A stretch of DNA of 6,676 nucleotides from Bacteroidia bacterium (GCA_025356795.1 JANXRR010000513.1:1-6676); one strand, 5' to 3'. Shown: positions 1-6,676, numbered from the stretch's first letter. Translations and numbers: made by a program. Notes: generated by a model not told the origin, from the letters alone.

Positions 1-2
1 CG

Positions 3-137
3 CTCGGCTTGGGGCTAGGCCGCATCAATACAATTTCAAAAAACAACGAACCAACTACACGCAACGAAATAGCCAACAGCAAAGTAGACCCAAGGAATGA
101 TAATCGAATGGCGATTACATGGAACCAAAAAAAATAA
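3..137 (+). CDS. 3' end of an unidentified upstream gene (partial)
   Basis: This frame is open from the left edge of the window and ends at a TAA at 135-137, giving 44 codons. The other two forward frames hit stops (TAG at 16-18 and TGA at 98-100), so this is the only + frame that stays open. The peptide is rich in Asn, Lys, Thr and Arg and ends in RMAITWNQKK, which could be a terminal beta strand with a basic tail. I do not recognise a family, and 44 residues are too few to name one. The stop lies 11 bases before the kinase start, with no terminator-like hairpin between, so the two may share a transcript. A run of eight A (127-134) sits just before the stop. The frame could be open by chance, hence moderate confidence. 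Confidence 0.5.
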   Translation, partial: LGLGLGRINTISKNNEPTTRNEIANSKVDPRNDNRMAITWNQKK

Positions 138-148
138 ATTATTAACAT

Positions 149-1276
149 ATGAAAACCTATTGGCACAATCTTCTGCTATCTGATCAATGGAGCTACAAAC
201 TTTCCAGGCATGTTCTGTTCTGGACCGCCAGAGCGGTTTTTATGATCAGCTTTGACTCATGGCACAAATGGGGTCATTGGAATGAGACCGAAGCGATTTT
301 TAACTTAACTATCATTTTTGTAAAATTTCTTTTAGAGGTTCTGTATTGTTACGCAGGCATTTACTGGCTGCTCCCAAAGTATTTAATGAAAGAAAACTAT
401 GTTGCCTTTGGTGCCGGGTTTCTTTTTATTTCGCTTCTCGACAACGCCCTTCTTCATTTATTTCTGTATTGGTTTTTGCCCTCAGCCTTGTATCCCGGTT
501 TTTTTGTGATTGCTCAATCTATTTTTGGCAATTTCATAACTTGGTTGAGCTTCCCTATTTGCATTTTACTTATTGCCTACAAAATGTTAAAAAACTGGTA
601 CCTGAAAGAAGAAGAAAAGAATGCACTTACCCTTGGCAACACCAATGCAGAGTTGCTCTTGCTCAAGGCACAAGTCCACCCGCATTTTCTATTCAACACG
701 CTTAACAATATTTATTCATTCACGCTTTACAAATCACCTTTGGCAGGAGAATTGGTTGCGAAGCTTTCGCACATCATCCGCTACATGACAAAGGAGTGTG
801 ACCGAGATCTAGTGCCGCTTAGCAAGGAAATAAAAATCCTCAATGATTACATTGGATTGGAAAAAATACGGTACGGCAACCGCTTGGATCTGCAGGTGGA
901 AATAAATGGAGACGCGGAAAACAAATTGATCGCCCCACTGCTAATGATTCCATTTATTGAGAATAGTTTTAAGCATGGCGCGAGTCGCATGTTGGAACAC
1001 CCGTGGATAAAATTAAATATCAATATAGAAGAGGAAAAACTGCACTTCCAGTTATCCAATAGCAAACCGGCCGCAGCACTAAACCCGAACGGAAAGGGCG
1101 GGCTTGGATTGAACAACGTAAAGAGAAGATTAGAGCTTTTGTATCCGACTTCTCATCAGCTCACGATAAAATCAGAAGAGATAGTATTTAGCGTGGAGAT
1201 GGTGGTTGTGCTAGAGAAAAGCCAAGAGCCAGTCAAATTTCATCAATCAGAGTTTACCACCTCAATGGCTATTTAA
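149..1276 (+). CDS. LytS-type sensor histidine kinase (His_kinase PF06580 plus HATPase)
   Basis: This is an inner-membrane sensor kinase that should autophosphorylate on His and pass the phosphate to the regulator encoded just downstream. Of its 375 residues, about the first 150 hold four hydrophobic segments (roughly 21-37, 49-75, 83-110 and 118-147) with short loops and no sizeable periplasmic domain. A short charged linker (about 151-165) follows. The kinase core begins with the PF06580 H-box QVHPHFLFNTLN, whose phospho-acceptor is expected to be His179. The N-box is PFIENSFKHG (268-277, Asn272 for ATP/Mg) and the G-box is GKGGLGLNNVKRRLE (315-329), so all catalytic motifs look intact. About 20 residues at the C-terminus (356-375) run past the usual end of the domain. 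The ATG at 149 gives a sensible start before the first helix, and no strong Shine-Dalgarno is seen, as is common in Bacteroidota. The ligand is unknown. The family assignment is firm; its target genes are inference. Confidence 0.96.
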   Translation: MKTYWHNLLLSDQWSYKLSRHVLFWTARAVFMISFDSWHKWGHWNETEAIFNLTIIFVKFLLEVLYCYAGIYWLLPKYLMKENYVAFGAGFLFISLLDNALLHLFLYWFLPSALYPGFFVIAQSIFGNFITWLSFPICILLIAYKMLKNWYLKEEEKNALTLGNTNAELLLLKAQVHPHFLFNTLNNIYSFTLYKSPLAGELVAKLSHIIRYMTKECDRDLVPLSKEIKILNDYIGLEKIRYGNRLDLQVEINGDAENKLIAPLLMIPFIENSFKHGASRMLEHPWIKLNINIEEEKLHFQLSNSKPAAALNPNGKGGLGLNNVKRRLELLYPTSHQLTIKSEEIVFSVEMVVVLEKSQEPVKFHQSEFTTSMAI

Positions 1277-1288
1277 ATCCCAACTCTT

Positions 1289-2017
1289 ATGCCCGAGAAC
1301 AAAAAGATAGTATGCATGGCGGTAGATGATGAGCCACCGGCTTTGAATGTACTGCAAAACCATATTGAGTCAGTACCTACTTTAGAATTGGCCGCTACTT
1401 GCAACAATGCGGTAGAAGCTTTAGATAAATTGCAACAATACCCTATTGATCTGCTCTTCCTTGACATTCAAATGCCGCAGATCTTGGGCACTGATTTTAT
1501 ACGCACACTCAAAAACCCGCCAAAAGTAATTTTTACTACGGCTTATCGAAAATTTGCAGTCGAGGGATTTGAGCTAAATGCGGTAGATTATTTATTGAAA
1601 CCGATTTCCTTCGAGCGTTTCCTCAAGGCAGTGAGTAAAGTAATGGACATCACACTTCCAGTATCTAACAATGGCGTGAATGTAAACCCGACAAGTAATG
1701 GAAATGGCTCAAACGATAAACATTTATACTTCCGGGCGGACCGCAAAATGGTGAAAGTAATGCTGGATGAAATCCTTTATATTGAAAGTCTGAAAGACTA
1801 TGTGAAAATCGTAACGAAAGTAAATACGGTTATTACCAAGCAGCCGATCTCCTCACTAGAAGAAATGTTGCCAAGCGATGGATTTGTTCGAATCCATCGC
1901 TCCTTCATTGTTGCGCTAAGCAAAATTGAATCCTACAATCATGAAGTAATTGTTGTAAACAAAAAAGAATTGCCCATTAGCAGAATGTACAAGCATGAGG
2001 TAAGCAAGAAATTTTGA
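1289..2017 (+). CDS. LytTR-family response regulator (receiver plus LytTR DNA-binding domain)
   Basis: This is a cytoplasmic transcription regulator of 242 residues, the normal length for the LytR/AlgR class. The receiver domain covers about 6-122: acidic pocket Asp13/Asp14, phospho-acceptor Asp59 in FLDIQMP, switch Thr83/Thr84 in FTTAY, and Lys104 in the LLKP motif. A short Asn/Gly/Ser-rich linker (about 126-143) joins it to a LytTR domain (about 145-242), recognisable from YIESLKDYVKI, RIHRSFIV and the terminal LPISR. LytTR domains are beta-rich and bind pairs of direct repeats in DNA. The start at 1289 lies 12 bases after the kinase stop. An internal ATG at 1316 would cut off the first beta strand, so 1289 is preferred. 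The pairing with the upstream kinase is the standard LytS/LytTR arrangement. Whether it regulates the susCD genes that follow is inferred from position only. Confidence 0.96.
   Translation: MPENKKIVCMAVDDEPPALNVLQNHIESVPTLELAATCNNAVEALDKLQQYPIDLLFLDIQMPQILGTDFIRTLKNPPKVIFTTAYRKFAVEGFELNAVDYLLKPISFERFLKAVSKVMDITLPVSNNGVNVNPTSNGNGSNDKHLYFRADRKMVKVMLDEILYIESLKDYVKIVTKVNTVITKQPISSLEEMLPSDGFVRIHRSFIVALSKIESYNHEVIVVNKKELPISRMYKHEVSKKF
1874..1901. repeat. Perfect 11-bp inverted repeat (hairpin) inside the regulator gene
   Basis: AGCGATGGATT (1874-1884) is followed by the six bases TGTTCG and then by its exact reverse complement AATCCATCGCT (1891-1901). In RNA the stem could gain one U-G pair inside, leaving a GUUC tetraloop. 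It lies in the codons for the conserved DGFVRIHRS stretch of the LytTR domain. No T-run follows, so it does not look like an intrinsic terminator. The repeat is seen directly; any function is unknown. Confidence 0.85.
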
Positions 2018-2024
2018 GTAAAAA

Positions 2025-2053
2025 ATAGTTGACCCTACATAATTTTAGTTTAT
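2025..2053 (+). promoter_or_regulatory. Possible LytTR-like direct repeat at the susC start
   Basis: ATAGTTGAC (2025-2033) and TTAGTTTAT (2045-2053) share the core TAGTT and start 20 bases apart. The general LytTR target as I recall it is a pair of nine-base repeats of the form [TA][AC][CA]GTTN[AG][TG], spaced by 12-13 bases. These copies match at 7 and 8 of nine positions, and the spacer is 11. The second copy overlaps the susC ATG, which is odd for an activator site, and the region is AT-rich, so chance is a serious alternative. Confidence 0.2.
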
Positions 2054-5009
2054 GACATTAAAATTATTTTGGAGACCAAAAGAACGAATCGTTTTTTTTC
2101 TCCTTCTCTCCATGATAATGGCCGCACTTCCATCCATTGGGCAACGTATCATTACCGGTAAGGTAACGGATGCTGAGACTAAACAACCCCTGCCCGGAGC
2201 AACTATTTTCATGAAAGATGATATAGACAAAGGTATCGTTACCGATACGAACGGTGCCTACTCCCTTTCACTTCAAACAGATAGTGCGGTGTTGGTTTTC
2301 TCTCATGTGGGCTATCAGATGGTTGAAAAACCGATCGCACAGCGAACCGTAATAAATGTTGCATTGCTAACAGATGTTACTTCACTAAACGAAGTTGTAG
2401 TGGTGGGCTATGGCTCACAGTTGAAAAAAGATATCACTGGTGCAGTTTCGTCAGTTCAGGAAAAAGATTTTAACAGAGGTAATTTTGCTTCGCCTGATTT
2501 ATTGCTCCAAGGGAGAGTAGCGGGCTTGCAGATCACAGCTAACAGTGGGCAGCCGGGGATTGCTGCTACCATCAAGATCAGGGGCAACACTGTGATTACC
2601 GGCTCAGGTCAGCCTTTGTTTGTGGTCGATGGCGTTCCTTTGAGCGGCAGCACTGCCAGGCCCGATGCGATCGATGATTTTGGAACTTCACCTGCCAGCA
2701 ATCCATTGAATTTTATAAATCCGTCCGATATCGTTTCGATGGATGTTTTGAAAGATGCTTCTGCTTCCGCTATTTATGGCTCGCGTGCCGCGTATGGGGT
2801 TGTGCTGATCACCACTAAAAAGGGGCAGGCAGGCGAACCGAAAATTGATTTTTCGCTTTCCACCGGGCTCGCTACTATCCGTAAGAAAGTAGAAATACTT
2901 GATGCTGCTCAATTTAGAAAAGCAATACCCTATTATGGCGTCAATACTTATAATGATAAAGGCGGAAATTCGGATGCGCTAAACTCCATCCTGCGCACCG
3001 GGAAACAACAAAATTATACACTTGGCATCAGCGGTGGCAATGCCAGTGGAAAGTATCGGGTATCGTTCGGTTATTTTGATCAGGAAGGGATTCTCAATAA
3101 ATCAAAATTAAAAAAATACAATGCCAATCTTTCGGCTAGTTTTAAATTTTTGGAAAGCAAAAAACTGGGCATGGATATCAATCTTGTATCAAGCCAATAC
3201 ATTGAAGATATCCCACCCATCCGAAATGAATCGAGCATTGTAGGCGGAGCACTTGTATGGAACCCAACCGATTCCTTGCGAAAAGCAGATGGTTCCCTGA
3301 ATATTAAACGGGGGGTCAATAATCCATTAGCCATAAATGAATTATATAATGACAATTCAAAAACCACCACCATCTTAGCAAGCATTGCACCTTACTATAT
3401 CATCACCGATTGGCTGGAGTTCAAAATATTGGCCAGCATCAATAATGGTTCTGGTGAGAGAAGAACGTCAGGAAATCAGGCGCTTAACCCTGCTAATCCT
3501 GTTGGCACGGCCAGTATTTATAACAACGAGAACCTCACCGGCCAATTTACCAGCACACTTACTTTCCACAGAGACATCAGTACAAACCTGAATGTAACAG
3601 CCATTGCCGGATTTGAGTATATGAAATTTACAAGCAAAGGCTCCTCCGTTGGCGTGAGCGGACCACCCTCTGGGTTTGGTAATTTTGGGTTGGACTATAC
3701 GAACTACATCCAATATTCAAATTCTGCTAGCAGATTGGCATCGTCATTTGCCAATCCGCTCACCGAATTGCAATCGTATTTTGGAAGAACCGTTTTAAAT
3801 TACAAAAGTAAGTATCTGCTAACAGGTACTTTTCGGGCGGACGGATCAACCAAGTTTGGTGATAACAATAAGTACGGCTATTTCCCTTCCTTCTCTGCGG
3901 CATGGATAATTAGCAATGAGGGTTTTTTTAAATCTGACCTTATCAACTCAGTCAAACTTCGTTTCGGCTGGGGCAAAACGGGCAATCAGGAATTTCCGGC
4001 TGGGGCAGCAAAAGCGCTGTACAGTTTTTCTGCCAATGGTGGGCTTGGCCAAATCAACAACCCCAACCCAAATTTGAAATGGCAATCCGATCAACAATTA
4101 AATGTGGGCATCGATGTTGCTATTCTTAAAAACAAAATCTCCGCTACCTTCGATTATTTTGATAAAATCACCACCGATTTATTATACCCTAGTTATCCCA
4201 TTCAGCCGGCCCCACAAGGATCGGTAGTAACGTGGATAAACTTAGATGGCAAAATCCAAAACTCAGGATTGGAAGCAACCATTCATGCAGCGCTGATTGG
4301 TAAGCCAAATCTCTCCTGGGATTTTGGTGTGAACGCCACCTTTATTAAAAATAATATCTCCGGATTGCCGGCACCAATTTTTACCGGAGACGTGCTGAAC
4401 AGTAATATCCAAATAATCCAAAATGGGTTGCCCATCAATTCTTTTTATACCCGAAATTATTTGGGGATAGATGAAAGTAACGGCTTTGCTGTATACCAAG
4501 ATAATGGCAATACCTATTCCGTTAGCGGCAACCCCAACCCTACCACGTTGTTGGGCATCAACTCTACCTTTAAGTACAAAAAGCTTTCACTCTCCACCAA
4601 TATGTACGGAGCTTTCGGGCATGCCATTTACAATTCCACGCTAAACGGTGCGCTCAATGTAGGCCACATTAATGGCGGAGGCAACATTGCGCTATCCGAA
4701 TTCAATAGCCCTGTGAAAGAATCCGTGGCCAATCCGGTGACCAGTTCTTCACGGTATGTAGTGAAAGGCGATTACCTGAAAATGGGAAATGCCACACTCA
4801 CTTATACCTTTAACAATTTCAGCAAAGCGTTTAAGCAAGCCAGGATTTATGTGACGGGGCAAAACTTATTTTCCATTACCAACTACGCTGGTTTTGATGC
4901 CGAGGTAAATTCAAATAGAAATAGCAATGGCGTTCCTTCATTGGGTATCGATTCTCAATCGTATCCATCTGCGAGGACTTTCATTGTAGGGCTGAATTTT
5001 TCTTTGTAA
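2052..5009 (+). CDS. SusC/RagA-family TonB-dependent outer-membrane transporter
   Basis: This is a 985-residue outer-membrane channel that should import an oligomeric nutrient with its SusD partner, powered by TonB. A signal peptide covers about residues 1-30: a basic start, a hydrophobic core IVFFLLLSMIMAAL, then PSIGQ. A carboxypeptidase-regulatory-like beta domain follows (about 33-108; ITGKVTD, LPGATIF, TDTNGAYSL). The TonB-box region NEVVVVGYG is at 113-121. The plug (about 122-258) has GRVAGLQI, IRGNT, PLFVVDGVP, NPSDIVSMDVLKDASASAIYG and ITTKKG. The rest is a beta-barrel with the family motifs FRADGSTKFG (594-603), GYFPSFSAAW (609-618), RFGWGKTGNQ (637-646), GDYLKMGN (906-913) and RIYVTGQNLF (931-940), ending in LNFSL. 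No STN domain is present. Length is at the short end of normal. The gene starts 34 bases after the regulator stop and precedes its SusD partner. The substrate cannot be told from the sequence. Confidence 0.96.
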   Translation: MTLKLFWRPKERIVFFLLLSMIMAALPSIGQRIITGKVTDAETKQPLPGATIFMKDDIDKGIVTDTNGAYSLSLQTDSAVLVFSHVGYQMVEKPIAQRTVINVALLTDVTSLNEVVVVGYGSQLKKDITGAVSSVQEKDFNRGNFASPDLLLQGRVAGLQITANSGQPGIAATIKIRGNTVITGSGQPLFVVDGVPLSGSTARPDAIDDFGTSPASNPLNFINPSDIVSMDVLKDASASAIYGSRAAYGVVLITTKKGQAGEPKIDFSLSTGLATIRKKVEILDAAQFRKAIPYYGVNTYNDKGGNSDALNSILRTGKQQNYTLGISGGNASGKYRVSFGYFDQEGILNKSKLKKYNANLSASFKFLESKKLGMDINLVSSQYIEDIPPIRNESSIVGGALVWNPTDSLRKADGSLNIKRGVNNPLAINELYNDNSKTTTILASIAPYYIITDWLEFKILASINNGSGERRTSGNQALNPANPVGTASIYNNENLTGQFTSTLTFHRDISTNLNVTAIAGFEYMKFTSKGSSVGVSGPPSGFGNFGLDYTNYIQYSNSASRLASSFANPLTELQSYFGRTVLNYKSKYLLTGTFRADGSTKFGDNNKYGYFPSFSAAWIISNEGFFKSDLINSVKLRFGWGKTGNQEFPAGAAKALYSFSANGGLGQINNPNPNLKWQSDQQLNVGIDVAILKNKISATFDYFDKITTDLLYPSYPIQPAPQGSVVTWINLDGKIQNSGLEATIHAALIGKPNLSWDFGVNATFIKNNISGLPAPIFTGDVLNSNIQIIQNGLPINSFYTRNYLGIDESNGFAVYQDNGNTYSVSGNPNPTTLLGINSTFKYKKLSLSTNMYGAFGHAIYNSTLNGALNVGHINGGGNIALSEFNSPVKESVANPVTSSSRYVVKGDYLKMGNATLTYTFNNFSKAFKQARIYVTGQNLFSITNYAGFDAEVNSNRNSNGVPSLGIDSQSYPSARTFIVGLNFSL
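2092..2099 (+). repeat. Run of eight T in the susC signal-peptide region
   Basis: Eight consecutive T lie in codons 14-16 of susC (Val-Phe-Phe in the hydrophobic core of the signal peptide). As read, the frame is intact. Gain or loss of one T would shift the frame and end translation early. The run is seen directly; slippage is inference only. Confidence 0.9.
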
Positions 5010-5042
5010 AAATTAATATTGTTTAGAGTTAACTATTTAACC

Positions 5043-6608
5043 ATGAAACAAAAATCAGTAGTGATATCAATCCTCCTTTTGGTTTTGATCAATACCAGTT
5101 GCACCGACTTGAACGAAAAGTATGAAGGGAACTTGACGGCTGCTCAAGTCAACAGTACAGGATCAAACATTGACGCTTTGTTTATCAGCCTCAACAACTC
5201 ACTGAAAAATCCTTTTCAAAATCCATTTGGTGGCGTCATTGCTTTATCGGAGATAACGACCGATGAATTGATTGCCCCTACTCGTGGCCCAGATTGGTAC
5301 GATAATGGAACGTGGACCCAACTACACCAGCACAGCTGGAATGGAAATCATTCTTTCCTAGAAGGATGTTTCAACGACCTGAATGGAATTGTTTTCGCAG
5401 CCAATGATTTACTTCGCTTAAAACTCACACCACAACAAGAAGCAGAGGCAAGATTTTTTCGCGCTTGGGCCATGTACTGGGTATTGGACTTATTTGATCA
5501 AGTCCCGTATAGAGACCCGGGCGAAAATACCCTGCAACCATCGCGCGTAAGAAAAGGAACAGAAGCACTCAACTATATTGTCAATGAGATCAATGCGGTG
5601 ATGGCAAACTTAGCAGACGCCCCAGCAACCAAGCCCACTAAAAACGCAGCGAAAGTATTTTTGATGAAGTGCTACCTCAACAAAGGGGTTTATGCCAACC
5701 GGCAGTCACCCACTTTTGCAATCAGTGATATGAACGAAGTGATCGGTCTGGCCGATGAAGTGCTTAACTCCAATCAATACACCTTCAATAAAAATTACTT
5801 CGACAACTTCGCTCCGAACAATACATTGATTGGAACCGAAAATATTTTTACGCAGGAAAACAAAGGTGGCGTATTCGCCAATTCTTTACTGATGTTGTAT
5901 TCTATTGGCGCATTACATTACAACTCTACACCGTGGGGTTTTAATGGTTGGGCTACACTTTCAAATTTCTATGATAAGTTCGAAGAAAAAGACAAGCGCA
6001 GAGGGCAGGCTTTCCCATTGGTTGGGCTTCCTAATCCAGGTAATCGGGTTAACATTGGCTTTTTAGAAGGCCAGCAATATAATCTTGCGAATGATGAACC
6101 ATTGTCTGATGGGTCTGGAAATCCATTGATCTTTACACGAGACGTGAAAATAATTGAAACTGGTTCGACACTTCAGGTGGCGGGAGTTAGACCACAAAAA
6201 TATGGCATTGATCTTCCAAACAGAAGAGATCCATTTAATAGTCCACTGGATAATGATTGGGTGTATTTCCGGTTGCCCGATGTGTTGCTGATGAAGGCAG
6301 AAGCCATCATGCGCGGTGGTACTGCGACAAATGGCATTGACGAAGTTCAATTGGTCAATGCCATTCGCACCCATCCTTCCCGAGGAGCAAGTGCTTTGGC
6401 ATCGATCGACTTTAATACTTTATTGGATGAAAGAGGGCGTGAGTTATGGCTCGAATGCTGGAGAAGACAGGACTTAATCCGTTTTGGAAAATTTCTTCAG
6501 CTATTTCAGGAGAAAGAATATGTTAGTGATGCAAAGTACTTGGTGTTTCCAATTCCTAATCAGCAGTTGGGTGTTAATAAGAACTTGGTTCAGAATACTG
6601 GTTATTGA
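5043..6608 (+). CDS. SusD/RagB-family nutrient-binding surface lipoprotein
   Basis: This lipoprotein partner of the upstream transporter should sit over the barrel and capture the substrate at the cell surface. It has 521 residues, normal for the family. The frame is open upstream to a TTG at 5019, but the ATG at 5043 is preferred because it yields a compact lipoprotein signal (MKQKSVVISILLLVLINTSC) with lipid-bearing Cys20. Acidic residues soon after the Cys (TDLNE) fit a surface-export signal. Helical SusD motifs follow: the NDLNGIVFAANDLL helix (111-124), EARFFRAWAMYWVLDLFDQVPY (135-156, TPR-like region), RLPDVLLMKAEA (410-421), LLDERGRELWLECWRRQDLIRFGKF (460-484), and the family-typical end with FPIPNQQLGVNKNL (502-515) and QNTGY. 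It starts 33 bases after the susC stop, so the two are almost surely co-transcribed. No substrate can be inferred. Nothing looks truncated. Confidence 0.96.
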   Translation: MKQKSVVISILLLVLINTSCTDLNEKYEGNLTAAQVNSTGSNIDALFISLNNSLKNPFQNPFGGVIALSEITTDELIAPTRGPDWYDNGTWTQLHQHSWNGNHSFLEGCFNDLNGIVFAANDLLRLKLTPQQEAEARFFRAWAMYWVLDLFDQVPYRDPGENTLQPSRVRKGTEALNYIVNEINAVMANLADAPATKPTKNAAKVFLMKCYLNKGVYANRQSPTFAISDMNEVIGLADEVLNSNQYTFNKNYFDNFAPNNTLIGTENIFTQENKGGVFANSLLMLYSIGALHYNSTPWGFNGWATLSNFYDKFEEKDKRRGQAFPLVGLPNPGNRVNIGFLEGQQYNLANDEPLSDGSGNPLIFTRDVKIIETGSTLQVAGVRPQKYGIDLPNRRDPFNSPLDNDWVYFRLPDVLLMKAEAIMRGGTATNGIDEVQLVNAIRTHPSRGASALASIDFNTLLDERGRELWLECWRRQDLIRFGKFLQLFQEKEYVSDAKYLVFPIPNQQLGVNKNLVQNTGY

Positions 6609-6621
6609 AATAGAGAGCCAA

Positions 6622-6676
6622 ATGACTACCACTTCTCTTGAATCACTCTCAGCATTTCTGCATGAACGTGCCCGGC
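6622..6676 (+). CDS. Possible 5' end of a further + strand gene (partial, alternative reading)
   Basis: An ATG 13 bases after the SusD stop opens a frame running to the window edge, MTTTSLESLSAFLHERAR. A purine-rich AGAGAG (6612-6617) lies just before it. The spacing suits another gene in the operon, but the peptide has no signal sequence and matches no family I know. It overlaps the minus-strand candidate, so at most one of the two is likely to be real. Confidence 0.22.
   Translation, partial: MTTTSLESLSAFLHERAR
6626..6676 (-). CDS. Possible 3' end of a convergent gene (partial)
   Basis: Read on the minus strand from the right edge, this frame gives 16 codons, AGHVHAEMLRVIQEKW, and then a TAG whose complement is at 6626-6628. 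The peptide looks like an amphipathic C-terminal helix of a soluble protein. If real, it converges on the SusD gene with only 17 bases between the two stops and no visible terminator. Sixteen codons cannot establish a gene, and it competes with the forward reading from 6622. Confidence 0.3.
   Translation of the reverse strand, partial: AGHVHAEMLRVIQEKW

Noticed and set aside
847..1116. An 89-codon minus-strand frame opposite the kinase gene, and similar antisense or out-of-frame openings across susC and susD.
   Set aside because: They lie wholly inside well-supported genes, have no recognisable domains, and look like by-products of the real coding frames.
2013..2047. A Bacteroidota-type promoter before susC: TTTG at 2013-2016 and TAATTTTA at 2040-2047, compared with the TTG / TAnnTTTG pattern.
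   Set aside because: The last base of the -7 box is wrong, the 23-base spacing is at the limit, and transcription would begin about at the start codon, leaving no leader. Read-through from the regulator gene is simpler.
4353..4393. Inverted repeat TCTCCGG / CCGGAGA inside susC.
   Set aside because: Only 7 bp with a loop of more than 20 bases and no T-run; expected by chance in coding sequence.
4054..4540. Repeated AACCCCAACCC-like stretches in susC (near 4058 and 4530).
   Set aside because: They encode short Asn-Pro-Asn-Pro loops in the barrel; two short copies do not form a meaningful DNA repeat.
5019..5042. TTG start for the SusD gene, adding eight residues.
   Set aside because: The ATG at 5043 gives a standard lipoprotein signal with Cys20. 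The extension adds MFRVNYLT, which does not improve the signal peptide.
6613..6650. GAGAG ... CTCTC pairing after the SusD stop as a terminator.
   Set aside because: A 5-bp stem with a loop of nearly 30 bases and no following T-run is not a credible terminator.

Overview
The window reads as a chromosomal fragment from the phylum Bacteroidota, probably an environmental Cytophagales- or Chitinophagales-like bacterium. The evidence is a SusC/SusD outer-membrane pair with its typical motifs, a LytS-type kinase with a LytTR regulator, AT-rich leaders without strong Shine-Dalgarno sequences, and very short gaps between genes. The order-level placement is a guess from protein style.

Layout: all four complete genes lie on the + strand. 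Positions 3-137 hold what is probably the last 44 codons of an upstream gene, which I cannot identify. Next come a four-helix membrane histidine kinase of the LytS/His_kinase (PF06580) type at 149-1276 and its LytTR response regulator at 1289-2017, only 12 bases apart. After 34 bases comes a SusC/RagA-type TonB-dependent transporter (2052-5009), and after 33 more bases a SusD/RagB-type surface lipoprotein (best start 5043, end 6608). The last 68 bases hold either the end of a convergent gene (minus strand, stop at 6626) or the start of another + strand gene (ATG at 6622). No stretch above 300 bases lacks a gene. I see no tRNA, rRNA, CRISPR array, insertion sequence or clear terminator.

How they work together: SusC and SusD form an outer-membrane uptake complex. 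The lipoprotein captures an oligomeric nutrient at the cell surface, and the transporter imports it using energy from TonB. The substrate cannot be read from the window because no glycoside hydrolase, peptidase or other enzyme is present. The kinase and regulator form a phosphorelay. Their position suggests, without proving, that they control the uptake genes. SusC lacks the N-terminal STN domain used by transporters that signal to anti-sigma factors, which fits control by a separate two-component system.

No gene family here is new. The points most worth a second look are the two-component/SusCD arrangement, a weak LytTR-like direct repeat at the susC start, a perfect 11-bp hairpin inside the regulator gene, and a run of eight T in the susC signal-peptide region.
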